The notes under the pieces were generated by a model that was not told the DNA's origin, searched no databases, and saw only the letters and a list, made by a program, of their open reading frames with translations. From Rhodobiaceae bacterium (GTDB lineage: Bacteria; Pseudomonadota; Alphaproteobacteria; Rhizobiales; Tepidamorphaceae), in the NCBI GenBank assembly GCA_020637985.1, contig JACKJK010000011.1:1-64000 (forward strand): a stretch of 64,000 nucleotides of DNA, in the 5' to 3' direction. Position 1 is the stretch's first letter. Every line of letters begins with the position of its first letter. The position numbers were made by a program, and so were the translations under genes. Of the stretch, positions 26,301-34,747 are shown piece by piece.

Positions 26301-27815
26301 ATGTTGAAACCTCTTGTGTGGGGCGGCCTCGGCCTGCCCTTGATGACCACTGCTGCGCTGGCGCAGGAAGGCTCGATCGATCAGGCAATCAGCGATGCCA
26401 TCGCACCGATCATCAATCCCTTCGTCGGCTTCATCTTCTCGCCCATGCCGGGGTCGGAGGCCCTGCTTGGCACCGGCTTCCCGTGGATCGTGCTCTGGCT
26501 CGTCGTCGCTGCCAGTGTGTTCACGCTCTACTTCGGCTTCATCCAGTTCCGCGGCGTCCGCCACTCGATCCAGCTCGTGCGCGGCGACTATCTCGACCCC
26601 AATGACGCGGGCGAGGTAACGCCCTTCCAGGCACTTGCCACCGCGCTTTCGGGCACTGTTGGCCTCGGCAACATCGCCGGCGTCGGCGTCGCCGTCTATC
26701 TGGGCGGACCGGGTGCGACCTTCTGGATGATCCTCGCCGGCCTGCTTGGCATGGCGTCGAAGTTCACCGAATGCATTCTCGGCGTGCGCTACCGCAACGA
26801 GTACAAGGACGGCACCGTTTCAGGCGGCCCGATGTACTACCTGTCGAAGGGGCTTGCCGAGGACGGCAAGGCGGCGCTCGGCAAGTTCCTGGCGGTGTTC
26901 TTCGCCATCTGCTGCATCGGCGGGGCGCTTGGCGGCGGCAACATGTTCCAGGCCAATCAGTCGTATTCGCAGATCGCAAGCCTGATTCCGTTCTTCGAAG
27001 GCAAGGGCTGGCTGTTCGGGCTCATCATGGCGGCCATCGTAGCGGTGGTCATCATCGGCGGCATCAAGTCGATCGCCAAGGTCACCGAAAAGATCGTGCC
27101 CTTCATGGCCGTGCTCTATGTCGGCTCCGCGCTGCTCATCATCATCCTCAACATCGGCGCACTGCCGGAAGCCATCAGCGCCATCATCTCCGGCGCCTTC
27201 GCACCGGCGGCCGTCGCGGGCGGTGCGGTCGGCGCCCTGATCCAGGGCTTCAAGCGCGCCGCCTTCTCCAACGAAGCCGGTATCGGCTCGGCCTCGATCG
27301 CGCACTCCGCGGTGCAGACCAAGCATCCGGTGACGGAAGGTTACGTCGCTCTGCTCGAGCCGTTCATCGACACCGTCGTGATCTGCACGATGACGTCTCT
27401 GGTCATCACCATCACCGGTGCCTGGGTGCCGGACTCCGGCGTAACCGGCATCGCCCTGACCTCGAAGGCATTCACGAGCCAGTTCTCGTTCTTCGGCATT
27501 GTCCTGGCGCTGGCTGCGGTCCTGTTCGCCTTCTCCACGATGATCTCGTGGTCCTACTACGGACTGAAGTCGTGGACCTACCTGTTCGGCGAAGGAGCCG
27601 CCAAGGAGATGGTGTTCAAGATCATCTTCTGCATCTTCGTCGTGATCGGCTCCTCGATGAGCCTCGGGCCGGTCATCGACTTCTCTGACGCGATGATCTT
27701 CACGATGGCCATCGCCAATGTCATCGGCCTCTACATGCTGATGCCGAAGGTGAAGGCGCTGCTTTCGGACTACCACGCAAAACTGGCGTCCGGCGAAATC
27801 AAGAAGATCAAATAG
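26301..27815 (+). CDS. Sodium:alanine symporter (AGCS family)
   Basis: A 504-aa integral membrane transporter importing alanine or glycine with Na+. The family signature GTVGLGNIAGVGVAVYLGGPG lies near residue 118, FSNEAGIGSASIAHSAV is the second conserved block, and about ten to eleven hydrophobic segments are evident. The N-terminus MLKPLVWGGLGLPLMTTAALAQ looks like a cleavable signal, seen in some alphaproteobacterial members. It lies downstream of uspA and across from lrp, consistent with Lrp-controlled amino-acid uptake. A strong terminator follows. Confidence 0.94.
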   Translation: MLKPLVWGGLGLPLMTTAALAQEGSIDQAISDAIAPIINPFVGFIFSPMPGSEALLGTGFPWIVLWLVVAASVFTLYFGFIQFRGVRHSIQLVRGDYLDPNDAGEVTPFQALATALSGTVGLGNIAGVGVAVYLGGPGATFWMILAGLLGMASKFTECILGVRYRNEYKDGTVSGGPMYYLSKGLAEDGKAALGKFLAVFFAICCIGGALGGGNMFQANQSYSQIASLIPFFEGKGWLFGLIMAAIVAVVIIGGIKSIAKVTEKIVPFMAVLYVGSALLIIILNIGALPEAISAIISGAFAPAAVAGGAVGALIQGFKRAAFSNEAGIGSASIAHSAVQTKHPVTEGYVALLEPFIDTVVICTMTSLVITITGAWVPDSGVTGIALTSKAFTSQFSFFGIVLALAAVLFAFSTMISWSYYGLKSWTYLFGEGAAKEMVFKIIFCIFVVIGSSMSLGPVIDFSDAMIFTMAIANVIGLYMLMPKVKALLSDYHAKLASGEIKKIK

Positions 27816-27843
27816 CCGCACGAGACTTGCGGACATCGACAAG

Positions 27844-27878
27844 GGCCGGCGACCGAAAGGACGCCGGCCTCTTTCTTC
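27844..27878 (+). terminator. Rho-independent terminator after the AGCS gene
   Basis: GGCCGGCG and CGCCGGCC form an 8-bp stem with a ten-base loop, followed by the pyrimidine tract TCTTTCTT. Confidence 0.8.
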
Positions 27879-27946
27879 CTGGCGCCATTGACTGGCCCGA
27901 TTGCTCCCTTACGCTTTACCCAGACACGATTGAGAGAGGTCCGTCG

Positions 27947-28408
27947 ATGCCTGTTCTTTCCCGCCGCATGCTGCTCGCCGCCCTGGCTGTCATTCCGGTT
28001 GCCGGTCGCGCCCTTGCTGAGCCCGCCCCCCTCGTCGAGGTCGAGAAGACGTCCGGCTGCGGCTGCTGCAAGGCCTGGATCGCCCATCTCGAGGAAAACG
28101 GCTTCTCGGTGAAGGCCCGCGACGTTCCCTACGATGCCCTGACGCAGAGCAAGGCCGCCGCCGGCCTCAAGCCAGAGCACTACTCCTGCCATACCGCGAA
28201 GATCGACGGGTACGTCGTCGAGGGCCACGTGCCCGCCGCCGACATCCGCCGCCTGCTGGCGGAACGTCCCGATGCCGCAGGGCTGACCGTACCGCAGATG
28301 CCGGCGGGTTCGCCCGGCATGGACTTCGGCGATGACCGCGATCCCTACGACGTGCTGCTGGTCAGGCGCGACGGCAGCGACGAGGTCTACGCCAGCTACA
28401 ACAAGTAG
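27947..28408 (+). CDS. DUF411 family exported metal-binding protein
   Basis: A 153-aa periplasmic protein. The signal peptide begins MPVLSRRMLLAALAVIPVAG with cleavage near ALA; the mature chain starts with VEVEKTSGCGCCKAWIAHLE, the Cys-x-Cys-Cys-Lys motif of DUF411. YSCHTAKIDGYVVEGHVPA contributes another Cys and His. The family is linked to copper handling in other bacteria, but no copper gene adjoins it here. AGAGAGGT precedes the ATG. It forms a single-gene unit between a terminator and an extragenic repeat. Confidence 0.88.
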   Translation: MPVLSRRMLLAALAVIPVAGRALAEPAPLVEVEKTSGCGCCKAWIAHLEENGFSVKARDVPYDALTQSKAAAGLKPEHYSCHTAKIDGYVVEGHVPAADIRRLLAERPDAAGLTVPQMPAGSPGMDFGDDRDPYDVLLVRRDGSDEVYASYNK

Positions 28409-28475
28409 CAAACTGCACCGGAACGGGTTTCCGGGCGGGCTGCATCAGATCGCGGCGTGTCTGCTTGTTCTCGCC

Positions 28476-28520
28476 GCATGATCTTTTCGATCCTCGCCTC
28501 GCTCCGATCGGATCATGCTC
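28476..28520 (-). repeat. Short hairpin repeat at the helicase stop codon
   Basis: On the minus strand the element begins at TAG as TAGAGCATGATCC and closes with GATCATGC, giving an 8-bp stem GCATGATC/GATCATGC. It shares the TAGAGCATG start with the longer repeats at 24199 and 49741 but is otherwise different, resembling the GAGCATGATCC repeats common in rhizobial genomes. Confidence 0.7.
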
Positions 28521-29635
28521 TAGCGCACCACCGTCACCCGTTCCGCCGCACGCGTGATCGCGGTGTAGAGCCAGCGCTCGCGGTGGTCCCGGAAAGCATA
28601 GGATTCGTCGAACACGACGACGTCGTTCCACTGCGAGCCCTGCGCCTTGTGCACGGTCAGCGCGTAGCCGTAGTCGAAGGCATCGTGGCGGCGCTGCAGC
28701 GTCCACGGGATTTCGGCGTCGGGTTCCAGGAACGCCTGCTTCAGCACCTTGATCTTGGCGACGTTACGCTCGATGCCGTCGTCGTCGGACTGCACGATCA
28801 TGCTCAGCGCCGGCTTGGTTGTGCGCGGCGCACTCGTGACCGTCCACAGCGAGCCGTTCAGCAAGCCCTTCTTGGGGTCGTTCCTCAGGCACACCAGCCT
28901 GTCGCCGGAGCACGGCAGCGGATCCTCGAAACCCGCGATCTCCCTGAGACGCCGGTTGAACCTGTGCCGGGTCCGGTTGATGCCAACCAGCACCTGGTCG
29001 GCCTCCGGAACCCGGCCTTCCGGGATCTCGCTGCGCCGCACCACCATGCTCTCGCCATAGCTGCCGTAGTCGAGCGTCTCGCCCTCGCGCACTTTACGGG
29101 CGAGTTCCACGATCGGGTTGTCACGCGCCTGGCGGTGAATCTCGGTCAGCATCACGTCCGGCTCGGCTTCGGTGAAGAAGCCACCGCCTGAAACCGGCGG
29201 CAATTGCCCCGGATCGCCCAGCACCAGCACCGGCGTGCCGAAGGACAGCAGGTCGCGGCCGAGTTCCTCGTCGACCATCGAGCATTCGTCGATGATGACG
29301 AGGCTGGCTTCCGCGACCGGCGAGGTGCGGTTGATGGAGAAGGTCGGCGAAACGTTGCCGGTCTCTTCCTCCACCTCCTCGCCGCGCGGGCGATAGATCA
29401 GAGAATGGATGGTGCGCGCGTTCGAGGCGCCGCGCGCCCGCAACACCTGCGCTGCCTTGCCGGTGAAGGCGGCGAACAGCACGCGCCCGCCCGCGTCCTC
29501 GGCGATCTGCCGCGCCAGCGTGGTCTTGCCGGTGCCGGCATAGCCGAACACCCGGAACACCTGCTTGCGGTGCCGGTCCTTCAGCCAGTCCGCGACCGCC
29601 TTCAGCGCGGCCCCCTGCTGATCCGTCAGTGCCAT
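28520..29635 (-). CDS. RecD-like ATP-dependent DNA helicase (superfamily 1B)
   Basis: A 371-aa helicase. Walker A GYAGTGKT is at residues 31-38, motif II LVIIDECSMVDEEL, motif III VLVLGDPGQLPPVSG, and the C-terminal UvrD_C_2 block YALTVHKAQGSQWNDVVVFDE carries motif V, followed by the arginine-finger region TAITRAAERV. It lacks the N-terminal domains of RecD2, so it is the short form often located away from recBC. Its role is presumably in repair or recombination. The ATG at 29635 is the start closest to the conserved domain. Confidence 0.9.
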   Translation of the reverse strand: MALTDQQGAALKAVADWLKDRHRKQVFRVFGYAGTGKTTLARQIAEDAGGRVLFAAFTGKAAQVLRARGASNARTIHSLIYRPRGEEVEEETGNVSPTFSINRTSPVAEASLVIIDECSMVDEELGRDLLSFGTPVLVLGDPGQLPPVSGGGFFTEAEPDVMLTEIHRQARDNPIVELARKVREGETLDYGSYGESMVVRRSEIPEGRVPEADQVLVGINRTRHRFNRRLREIAGFEDPLPCSGDRLVCLRNDPKKGLLNGSLWTVTSAPRTTKPALSMIVQSDDDGIERNVAKIKVLKQAFLEPDAEIPWTLQRRHDAFDYGYALTVHKAQGSQWNDVVVFDESYAFRDHRERWLYTAITRAAERVTVVR

Positions 29636-29812
29636 CGGATGCTCTTGGCAGATTCGCGGCGCAAGCGCGATTGGAGTGGAGCCAGACACCGGCTACGGTG
29701 CGACGGAAAGTAGAAAATCGCACATTGCGCGCCAGCGCGGCCGGCCGGTCAGGCCGCCCCCGCGCAAGCGCGTGAACAAGGTGAACTGCGCGTGAGCGAG
29801 ATAGTGTTGCCC

Positions 29813-31096
29813 ATGAAAACCCTCGTCCTCGGCGCCAGCGGCTTCATCGGCTCGGGCATCTGTCGCCAGCTTCTCGCCGATGGCCATGCCGTCACCGGCC
29901 TTGGCCGCAATGTCGCGCCCGCCAGCCGCGCCATGCCTGACGTGCTGTGGATGCAGGCCGACATCGCCCGGCTCCAGACGCCCGCAGACTGGCGACCGCT
30001 GATCGAGGGCGCGGAGGCAATCGTCAATTGCGCCGGCGCGCTCCAGGATGGCGGGCGCGACGACCTGAGCGCGCTGCAGGACCGCGCCATGCGCGCGCTG
30101 TACGAGGCGGCAGCCGCCAAAGGCGTGCGGATGATCGTGCAGATATCCGCACCGATGGAACCTGCAGCCGCGACGACGCCCTTCCTCGCCACCAAGCGCG
30201 CCGCCGACGAGGCTTTGAAGGCGTCCGGCCTGCCGCACGTCGTGCTGCGCCCCTCCCTCGTTGTCGGCCGCAACGCCTTCGGCGGCACGGCGCTGATCCG
30301 CGCGCTGGCCGCGTTCCCTTTCGTCGCCCCGCTCGTCCATCCGCAAAGCCCGGTCGAAACCGTCGCGCTGGACGATGTCGCACGAACCGTATCCGCCGCG
30401 CTGCCCGGCGACATCGAGCCCGGCAGCGACCTCTATCTCGCCGGCGACAGCGGCCCGCTCCAGGGCCTTGTCGCGATGCACCGGGCCTGGCTCGGCCTGC
30501 CGCCGGCCCGCGTCATCGCCGTCCCCGGCGTCCTCGCCGCGATCGTGTCGAAGGGCGCCGACCTGCTCGCGCATCTCGGCTGGCGCTCGCCGCTGCGCTC
30601 CACCGCCATGACCGTGATGGCTGGCGGTGTGACGGACGCCGGCCATGCGCGCGCTGAACGGTCGTTCAAGTCGCTGTCGCAAACGCTCACCGCCAACCCC
30701 GCCGGCATACAGGACCTGTGGACGGCGCGGCTATGGCTGCTCAAGTTTCCGATCCTCGCAACATTATCGCTGTTCTGGATCGCATCCGGCATGGTCACGC
30801 TGATGGACGTGCAGAGTGCAGCCGATTTCATCCAGGACGTCATCGGCAACATTCCGATGGCACGATTCTACACAGTCCTCGCTGCCCTGCTCGACATCGC
30901 CATCGGGCTGCTGGCCATGCACGCGCGCACGGTTCGCATCGCGCTATGGGCGATGATCGCCGTCAGCCTCGCCTACCTCGTCGGCGCGAGCCTTTTCACC
31001 CCATGGCTGTGGTTCGATCCGCTCGGCGCACTGGTGAAGGTGGTGCCGCAAATCCTGCTGACCCTCGTCGGCCTTGCCATCCTTCAGGAGCGCTGA
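29813..31096 (+). CDS. NAD(P)-binding SDR fused to a DoxX-like membrane domain
   Basis: A 427-aa fusion. Residues 1-290 form an atypical SDR with the motif VLGASGFIGSGICRQLLADGH and no clear catalytic Tyr-x3-Lys. From about residue 300 follow four hydrophobic helices (FPILATLSLFWIASG, TVLAALLDIAIGLLAM, ALWAMIAVSLAYLVGAS, VPQILLTLVGLAIL) matching the DoxX-like family. The ATG at 29813 is used; a GTG at 29792 would add seven residues. It is one base overlapped with the following DUF2269 gene, a common pair. Function unknown; a membrane-redox role is possible. Confidence 0.85.
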   Translation: MKTLVLGASGFIGSGICRQLLADGHAVTGLGRNVAPASRAMPDVLWMQADIARLQTPADWRPLIEGAEAIVNCAGALQDGGRDDLSALQDRAMRALYEAAAAKGVRMIVQISAPMEPAAATTPFLATKRAADEALKASGLPHVVLRPSLVVGRNAFGGTALIRALAAFPFVAPLVHPQSPVETVALDDVARTVSAALPGDIEPGSDLYLAGDSGPLQGLVAMHRAWLGLPPARVIAVPGVLAAIVSKGADLLAHLGWRSPLRSTAMTVMAGGVTDAGHARAERSFKSLSQTLTANPAGIQDLWTARLWLLKFPILATLSLFWIASGMVTLMDVQSAADFIQDVIGNIPMARFYTVLAALLDIAIGLLAMHARTVRIALWAMIAVSLAYLVGASLFTPWLWFDPLGALVKVVPQILLTLVGLAILQER

Positions 31097-31563
31097 TGGA
31101 AGACCTGCTGCGCTTCCTGCACGTGATGGGTGCCATCGTGCTGGTCGGCACCGGCTCGGGCATCGCCTTCTTCATGCTGATGGCACGCCAGTCGCGCGAC
31201 GTCGCCGCAATCGCCCATGTCGCCGGTACAGTCGTCACCGCCGACTACCTGTTCACGGCAACCGCGGCCGTTGCCCAACCGGTGACCGGCTGGTTGCTCG
31301 CCCGTGAAGTCGGTTGGCCGCTCACCGAAAGCTGGCTCGCCCTGTCGATCGTCCTCTACGGGATTATCGGCGCGCTGTGGTTGCCGGTGGTGGTCATCCA
31401 GATCCGCCTGCGCGACATCGCCCGCGAAAGCCTCGCGGCGGGCACGGACCTCCCCGCCCGCTGGCACCGGCTGTACCGGATCTGGTTCGCCTGCGGCGTG
31501 CCCGCCTTCGCGATGATCGTCGGCATCGTTGCGCTGATGCTGGCGCGTCCGGTGCTCTGGTAG
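31096..31563 (+). CDS. DUF2269 family integral membrane protein
   Basis: A 155-aa protein with four hydrophobic segments. FLHVMGAIVLVGTGSGIAFF and QPVTGWLLAREVG are characteristic of DUF2269. The ATG overlaps the stop of the SDR-DoxX gene (TGATG), indicating coupled translation and probably a joint membrane complex. No catalytic motif can be recognised; a conserved His in the first helix could bind haem, but this is speculation. Confidence 0.85.
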   Translation: MEDLLRFLHVMGAIVLVGTGSGIAFFMLMARQSRDVAAIAHVAGTVVTADYLFTATAAVAQPVTGWLLAREVGWPLTESWLALSIVLYGIIGALWLPVVVIQIRLRDIARESLAAGTDLPARWHRLYRIWFACGVPAFAMIVGIVALMLARPVLW

Positions 31564-31581
31564 GCGCCCAGGGCCGAGACC

Positions 31582-32175
31582 CTACACCAGCATCGGCACG
31601 ACGCTGGCGACTAGCGCTGCGCCCATGGCGATGTTGAACCACTTCAGCCGCACCGGATCGGACAGGATGCCGCGCAGGCCGGTGCCGAACGCGGTCCACA
31701 TCATCACCGACGGCAGCGTGATCGCCGAGAACACCGCGACAATGATCGCCGCGGATGCCAGCGGTTTGTCGACCTGCGTATAGACGGCCATCGCGGTGAT
31801 GGCCATCGTCCAGCCCTTCGGATTGACCCACTGGAAAAGCGCCGCCTCGAGCATCGACATCGGCCGCCCTTTCGACGTCGCGCTCCCCATCGAGCGCGAA
31901 GTCGCTATGCGCCAGGCAAGCCAGACCAGGTAGCCCGCGCCGGCGAATTTCAACACTGTGTGCAGTGCCGGAAACGTCTTGAACAACACGCCGAGGCCAA
32001 TTCCGACCGCCGACATCAAGACGGCGAAGCCGAACAGGATGCCGAACATGTGCGGCAACGTCCGCGAGAAACCGAAGTTCACGCCCGACGCCAGCAGCAT
32101 GATGTTGTTCGGTCCCGGCGTCGACGCCGCAACGAAGGCAAAGGTGGCCATCGCCAGCAGTACATCGGCGGTCAT
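31582..32175 (-). CDS. LysE-family amino-acid exporter (RhtB type)
   Basis: A 197-aa inner-membrane exporter with about six hydrophobic segments. The signature STPGPNNIMLLASGVNFG occurs at residues 18-35, and FQWVNPKGW is the second conserved motif. It probably exports an amino acid or homoserine-type metabolite. The ATG at 32175 replaces a longer open frame that runs through the REP doublet. It is convergent with the DUF2269 gene. Confidence 0.9.
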   Translation of the reverse strand: MTADVLLAMATFAFVAASTPGPNNIMLLASGVNFGFSRTLPHMFGILFGFAVLMSAVGIGLGVLFKTFPALHTVLKFAGAGYLVWLAWRIATSRSMGSATSKGRPMSMLEAALFQWVNPKGWTMAITAMAVYTQVDKPLASAAIIVAVFSAITLPSVMMWTAFGTGLRGILSDPVRLKWFNIAMGAALVASVVPMLV

Positions 32176-32280
32176 CTCGTTCTCCCCAAGTGCCCGACCG
32201 GGAATCCTCCCGATGAAGTCGATCCCTTTCAGCACACCTCGAAACGGTCGGCCGGCAGGAACGCGACAGTGCATCTTGTC

Positions 32281-32438
32281 GAAGCCGTCATTCCGGCGAA
32301 AGCCGGAATCCAGAGGCGGCAGCGCTCAGGAAATGCCGCGAGACATTTCGCACCGGATCGAAATCGCTACCGTTATCGGTTCAAGGTCTACTTCGGCTGT
32401 GTTTTCTCGATTCCGGCTTTCGCCGGAATGACGGCTTC
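32281..32438. repeat. REP doublet: two inverted copies of an extragenic palindrome
   Basis: The 30-bp unit at 32281-32310 (core GTCATTCCGGCGAAAGCCGG) recurs exactly, inverted, at 32409-32438, separated by 98 bp. Each unit itself folds into a hairpin, ATTCCGG-CGAAAG-CCGGAAT type. This is the layout of a REPIN or small MITE. The spacer encodes nothing evident. It fills most of the 296-bp gap between the LysE and aminotransferase genes. Confidence 0.85.
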
Positions 32439-32471
32439 GGTGCGGCCCACCGCGGAACTCTTGCCGACAGA

Positions 32472-33395
32472 TCAGCTCGCTGCCAGCGCCACCCGCGGAA
32501 TGTCGGCAACCGCGACCGACCAGCCGTCGCCGCGCGTGTGCGCCGCCCAGTAGGCATCGACCAGCCCGCGCGTCATCACGCCCATCTTCCCGTCGCCGAC
32601 AGTATGCGCGCCGATCTTCGTCACCGGCATGATGCCGCCCGCCGTCGAAGTCGCGAACACCTCGTCGGCGTCCTTCAGTTCCGCCAGGCTGACGGGCCGG
32701 GTCTCGACCGGCACGCGCAGTTCCTCCAGCAGCAGGATCGCGGCATGCCGCGTGATGCCGTGCAGCACCCCTCGCTTCGGCGTTGCCGCTTGCTCGTCCT
32801 TCACGACGAAGATGTTGAAGCCCGGCCCTTCGGTGATGTTGCCCTGCCCGTCGGTCAGGATGCAGGTGCGCGCGCCCTGCTCGTAGGCATCGAACATGCC
32901 CATGACGAGGTCGAGCCAGTGGTAGTTCTTCACCGTCGGGTCGACCGATTCCGGCGGGATGCGCGGGATCTCCGAAACCGCGATGGCAAGCCCCTTCTCA
33001 CGCTCCTCCGGCTTCAGGATCCAGCCGAAGGGAATGGCGAAGGCGATGAAGCGGTTGACGGCGTCGCGCGGGTCGCGGCTGAAGGTGGGCGACACGCCGC
33101 GCGTCACGATCATCTCGACATAGGCATCCTCGAAGCCCGTGCGCTCGACAAGCTCGGCGAGGATCGAGGCGATCTCGGCCCGGCTGTAGGGCAGCTTCAT
33201 GCGCAGCTTCTCGGCCGAAGCCAGGAAGCGGTCGAGATGGCTGTCGAGACGGAAGAACCGCCCCTTCCACACGTGCACCACGTCGTAGGTCGCGTCCGAA
33301 CGCAGGAAGCCCCAGTCGAGGACGGAAATCTTGGCGTCCTCGATCTTCCCGAACTTGCCGTCGATGAAGGCTGCTCCCGGCGGATACGCGGACAT
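32472..33395 (-). CDS. Class IV aminotransferase (branched-chain or D-amino-acid type)
   Basis: A 307-aa PLP enzyme of fold type IV. DWGFLRSDATYDVV near residue 27 is the N-terminal signature, K156 in VDPTVKNYHWLDLV is the likely Schiff-base lysine, and GNITEGPGFNIFVV holds the cofactor-binding Glu. Position three bases after ilvH suggests that it transaminates branched-chain 2-oxo acids as the last step of Val/Leu/Ile synthesis. D-amino-acid aminotransferase or aminodeoxychorismate lyase are alternatives within the fold. Confidence 0.85.
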   Translation of the reverse strand: MSAYPPGAAFIDGKFGKIEDAKISVLDWGFLRSDATYDVVHVWKGRFFRLDSHLDRFLASAEKLRMKLPYSRAEIASILAELVERTGFEDAYVEMIVTRGVSPTFSRDPRDAVNRFIAFAIPFGWILKPEEREKGLAIAVSEIPRIPPESVDPTVKNYHWLDLVMGMFDAYEQGARTCILTDGQGNITEGPGFNIFVVKDEQAATPKRGVLHGITRHAAILLLEELRVPVETRPVSLAELKDADEVFATSTAGGIMPVTKIGAHTVGDGKMGVMTRGLVDAYWAAHTRGDGWSVAVADIPRVALAAS

Positions 33396-33398
33396 CGC

Positions 33399-33962
33399 CT
33401 ACATCCCCTCCGGGCCGCGGTTGAGCGCGGCGACGCCGGTGCGGCACACCTCGACGAGCCCGAGCGGCTGCATGATCTCGACGAACTGCTCGATCTTGTT
33501 GACCCGGCCGGTGATCTCGAACACGAAGTGCTCGGTCGTGGCGTCGATGACCGTTGCATGGAAGGCGTCGGCCAGCCGCAGCGCCTCGAGCCGCTTCTCG
33601 CCCTGGCCCGACACCTTGACCAACGCCAGCTCGCGCTCCAGCGGCTTCTCGTGCCGGCTGGCGCGCGCTACCTCGGTCAGGTCCGTCACCCGGTGCACCG
33701 GGACGAGGCGCTCCAGCTGCGACTTGATCTGCACGATCACCTCGGGCAGCGCCGTCGTCACCACCGTGATGCGCGACACGTGGCTCTCGTGGCTGACCTC
33801 CGACACCGTCAGGCTGTCGATGTTGTAGCCGCGCGCCGAGAACAGGCCGATCACCCGCGCCAGCACGCCCGGCTGGTTGTCTACCAGGATCGACAGCGTG
33901 TGGGTGACGAGCGTCTGCTTGCGCTCTTCGATGAAATAGGCGGAGGCAGGTTGCGTGTTCAT
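33399..33962 (-). CDS. ilvH: Acetolactate synthase small (regulatory) subunit
   Basis: A 187-aa regulatory subunit conferring valine feedback on acetolactate synthase. The N-terminal ACT domain VDNQPGVLARVIGLFSARGYNIDSLTV and the C-terminal ALS_ss_C domain (HFVFEITGRVNKIEQFVEIMQPLGLVE) are complete. It lies 1.75 kb downstream of ilvI with an exporter and a GST gene in between, and is tightly coupled to the aminotransferase gene (3-bp gap). Confidence 0.96.
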   Translation of the reverse strand: MNTQPASAYFIEERKQTLVTHTLSILVDNQPGVLARVIGLFSARGYNIDSLTVSEVSHESHVSRITVVTTALPEVIVQIKSQLERLVPVHRVTDLTEVARASRHEKPLERELALVKVSGQGEKRLEALRLADAFHATVIDATTEHFVFEITGRVNKIEQFVEIMQPLGLVEVCRTGVAALNRGPEGM

Positions 33963-34014
33963 GGCTCTTTCGCTCAGGTGTTGGCGCCGGCGCCCGCTGG
34001 CGCCGGCGGTTCGA

Positions 34015-34665
34015 TCAGTCGACTTCGCTGTTGGGGTTCGTCCAGGGCTCGGCCTTGCCCGCCGCTTCCCACTCGAGGAACGCCGGGTGGTTCAGCACAG
34101 CGTCCATGTAGGCCTTGCTGGCGTCCGAAACGGGCAGCGAGTAGGTGCGCAGACGCGTCACCACCGGCGCATACATGCAGTCGGCGCCGGAAAACGCGCC
34201 GAAGAGGTACGGGCCGCCGGCGCCGAAGCGCTTGCGGCAGTCGCTCCAGATCTCGTCGATGCGCTGCGCATCCTTCATCACCGCCTCGTCGCGTTCGCGC
34301 GCGGCGTTGATGCGGCGGATGTTCATCGGGCAGTGCTTGCGCAGCGGAAAGAAACCGGAGTGCATTTCCGCCGACACCGAACGCGCGATGGCGCGCGCAT
34401 TCTCGTCTGTCGGCCACAGCGGCACCTTCGCCTGCTCTGCCGCCCATTCGATGATGGCCAGCGAATCCCATACCGTCAGCCCGCCATCGGTAACGAGCAC
34501 GGGCACGAGGCCCGCCGGCGAGGCGTCCAGCAGCTTCGCCTTGCTGTCGGGCTGGTTCAGTACGATCAGTTTTTCATCGAATGCAATGCCGCCGGCCTTC
34601 AGCGCCAGCCACGGCCGCAGCGACCAGGAAGAGTAGTTCTTGTTGCCGATCACGAGTGTCGTCAT
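34015..34665 (-). CDS. Glutathione S-transferase family protein
   Basis: A 216-aa protein with the thioredoxin-fold GST N-terminal domain (VIGNKNYSSWSLRPWLALKAGG, including the likely catalytic Ser, and SPAGLVPVLVTDGGLTVWDSLAIIEW) and a helical C-terminal domain. Subclass resembles the Ser-type bacterial members. It conjugates or reduces glutathione with unknown partners. The ATG at 34665 begins MTTLVIGNK. It sits between the exporter and ilvH genes on the same strand, an unusual place, presumably read from the ilv promoter. Confidence 0.88.
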   Translation of the reverse strand: MTTLVIGNKNYSSWSLRPWLALKAGGIAFDEKLIVLNQPDSKAKLLDASPAGLVPVLVTDGGLTVWDSLAIIEWAAEQAKVPLWPTDENARAIARSVSAEMHSGFFPLRKHCPMNIRRINAARERDEAVMKDAQRIDEIWSDCRKRFGAGGPYLFGAFSGADCMYAPVVTRLRTYSLPVSDASKAYMDAVLNHPAFLEWEAAGKAEPWTNPNSEVD

Positions 34666-34747
34666 CGCGGGTCGATCCTTGTTTCGCGCGCAGCACGCGG
34701 GCGCGACCATAGCCGCAAGTCGCGCCGGGCGGTAGTCGGCACGCGCG

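Noticed and set aside
32281..32438. CRISPR-like repeat pair
   Set aside because: Only two units, inverted rather than direct, no spacers array and no cas genes.
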